Origin: Ruegeria atlantica
GTDB lineage: Bacteria > Pseudomonadota > Alphaproteobacteria > Rhodobacterales > Rhodobacteraceae
DNA length: 64,000 nucleotides
NCBI RefSeq assembly: GCF_001458195.1
Contig: NZ_CYPU01000068.1
Location: 62,001-126,000 of the forward strand
Direction of reading: 5' to 3'
Each line of letters opens with the position of its first letter. The stretch's first letter is position 1. Below, one piece after another: positions 63,208-64,000 of this stretch. The notes under the pieces are model-generated. The model made no database searches, had not been told where the DNA came from, and saw only the letters and a list, made by a program, of their open reading frames with translations. The position numbers were made by a program, and so were the translations under genes.

Positions 63208-64000
63208 GTCTCTTCTGCCTCCAATGTCAGCGAGGCCGCCGGGACAGCGCGCAGGTCGTCCACACGCAGCGGATAGGTCGGCTTGGCAAGCCGGTTGCGC
63301 ACGACCCAGATCAGCCTTTCCTGCGCGCGTGTGATGGCCACATAGGCCAGACGTTTCCACAGCGGCTGTCCAGCTTCAGTACGGCCCATACGGGCAGCGG
63401 CATAGATATCCGGAGCAAACACTTGAACAGTGTTCCACTGCGACCCTTGCGCCTTGTGAATGGTGACCGCTGCGCCATGAAGAAAGGTGGCGCCCATGCG
63501 GGCGGCAAAAGGAATAAACGGCTCTTCCTCGTCCGGTTTTTCAATCTTGACGATGGATGCGGCGCTGACCTGAGGGTCTTCGGCACCCATCACGTGCAAC
63601 CTGGAAAAGCCCGGTTTGCGGCCGGGGCCCAGATAGATGACCTGAGCGCCCTTGATCAGGCCACGCGCCTCAAGATCCAGCCGTTTCTTGCGATGTTTAA
63701 GGGGCAGTTCAATACCGTCGCAGATAAGCGGTTCACCTTCCAACAATTCGGTATCCGGCGCGCCGTGAACATTCCGAAAAGCCTGAATCAGCCGAATGCG
63801 GGTTGCATTACGCCAGACCAGAACGGGACTGCGGGCCATCAGATCGACCTCGACCCGCTGCCCCCAAACCACACGGTCGTCCTGACGGGCGGTCTGCTCG
63901 ACCATGCGCTCAAAATCTTCGAACCCCATCTGAGGGTCCGACAGCGCATGGGCAAGGTCCAATATCGGGTTATCCGCATCCTGCCGATGAACCCGGTGAA
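63204..64000 (-). CDS. RecD-like ATP-dependent DNA helicase, C-terminal part (runs off the window)
   Basis: The frame stays open to the window edge (reading HRQDADNPILDLA at the boundary), so only the C-terminal 264 or so codons are seen. The last helicase motifs are clear: a VHRQ-like motif near the edge, VTIHKAQGSQWNTVQVF, and motif VI AYVAITRAQERLIWVVRN, typical of superfamily 1B RecD2-type helicases. It precedes and overlaps the SDR gene. Confidence 0.85.
   Translation of the reverse strand, partial: HRVHRQDADNPILDLAHALSDPQMGFEDFERMVEQTARQDDRVVWGQRVEVDLMARSPVLVWRNATRIRLIQAFRNVHGAPDTELLEGEPLICDGIELPLKHRKKRLDLEARGLIKGAQVIYLGPGRKPGFSRLHVMGAEDPQVSAASIVKIEKPDEEEPFIPFAARMGATFLHGAAVTIHKAQGSQWNTVQVFAPDIYAAARMGRTEAGQPLWKRLAYVAITRAQERLIWVVRNRLAKPTYPLRVDDLRAVPAASLTLEAEET

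Overview
The window reads as chromosomal DNA of an alphaproteobacterium of the Rhodobacterales (Roseobacter/Ruegeria-like). This rests on protein character (two-domain NAD synthetase, an RpoHII-type sigma factor, the TauE/SafE plus TIGR02186 pair, fused CoaBC, a GluRS without an evident zinc-binding cysteine set) and on the GC-rich codon use. No database search was possible, so the taxonomic call is an inference. Almost all of the sequence is dense, operon-packed housekeeping DNA. Junctions are often ATGA, TGATG or TTGA overlaps. No phage, plasmid, CRISPR array, rRNA or tRNA gene was seen.

Layout. 1-1902 (minus): an exported-protein gene broken by an in-frame stop, then MOSC, nadD and the start of a probable dacB. 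2114-3769: ettA. 3770-5509: a gene-poor patch with a doubly damaged REP-associated transposase (RAYT), two REP-like hairpins and one doubtful small ORF. 5510-11442: cold-shock protein, L,D-transpeptidase, an SRAP/HMCES-like protein without its catalytic Cys2, tesA diverging from ybbA-ybbP, and an NsrR-like regulator. 11538-20346: GGCT-like protein, gltX, DUF1801, an exported metallo-beta-lactamase-fold enzyme, an FAD oxidoreductase, nadE and an exported protein with 18 MORN repeats. 20352-25321: an SDR, leuA with a probable leucine leader, a DUF2141 plus sterol-desaturase-like pair behind a strong palindrome, and rlmJ.

25477-31096 is the rod-shape/elongasome operon mreB-mreC-mreD-mrdA-rodA, followed by ghrA. 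The minus block 32050-38628 holds, in order of transcription, rpoHII, chaN, coaBC, dut, a membrane-anchored MoeB/ThiF protein and an M3 peptidase. rpoHII is preceded by a sequence matching the ECF11 (Rhodobacter RpoE) promoter pattern. 38729-43257: cobU, an alpha-ribazole phosphatase-like protein, a GST with a Cys-bearing tail, comM and gshB. 43319-50127: yraN and rsmI diverge from an LpoA-like lipoprotein, glnD and murJ. 50128-55596: a rhomboid lacking both catalytic residues, trpS, a branched-chain aminotransferase, UspA, a HCCA isomerase-like protein, an Nfu-type Fe-S protein, tsaB and rimI. 55756-60437: a complete BMP-type nucleoside-like ABC importer behind a palindromic leader. 60784-64000: TauE/SafE and TIGR02186, then an SDR and the end of a RecD-like helicase.

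No wholly new multi-gene defence or biosynthetic system is visible. The most unusual signals are three proteins that keep a fold but lack catalytic residues or carry added modules (SRAP without Cys2, a dead rhomboid, MoeB with membrane helices), two broken genes, the secreted MORN protein, and four candidate regulatory regions (rpoHII promoter, leuA leader, 24369 palindrome, BMP leader).
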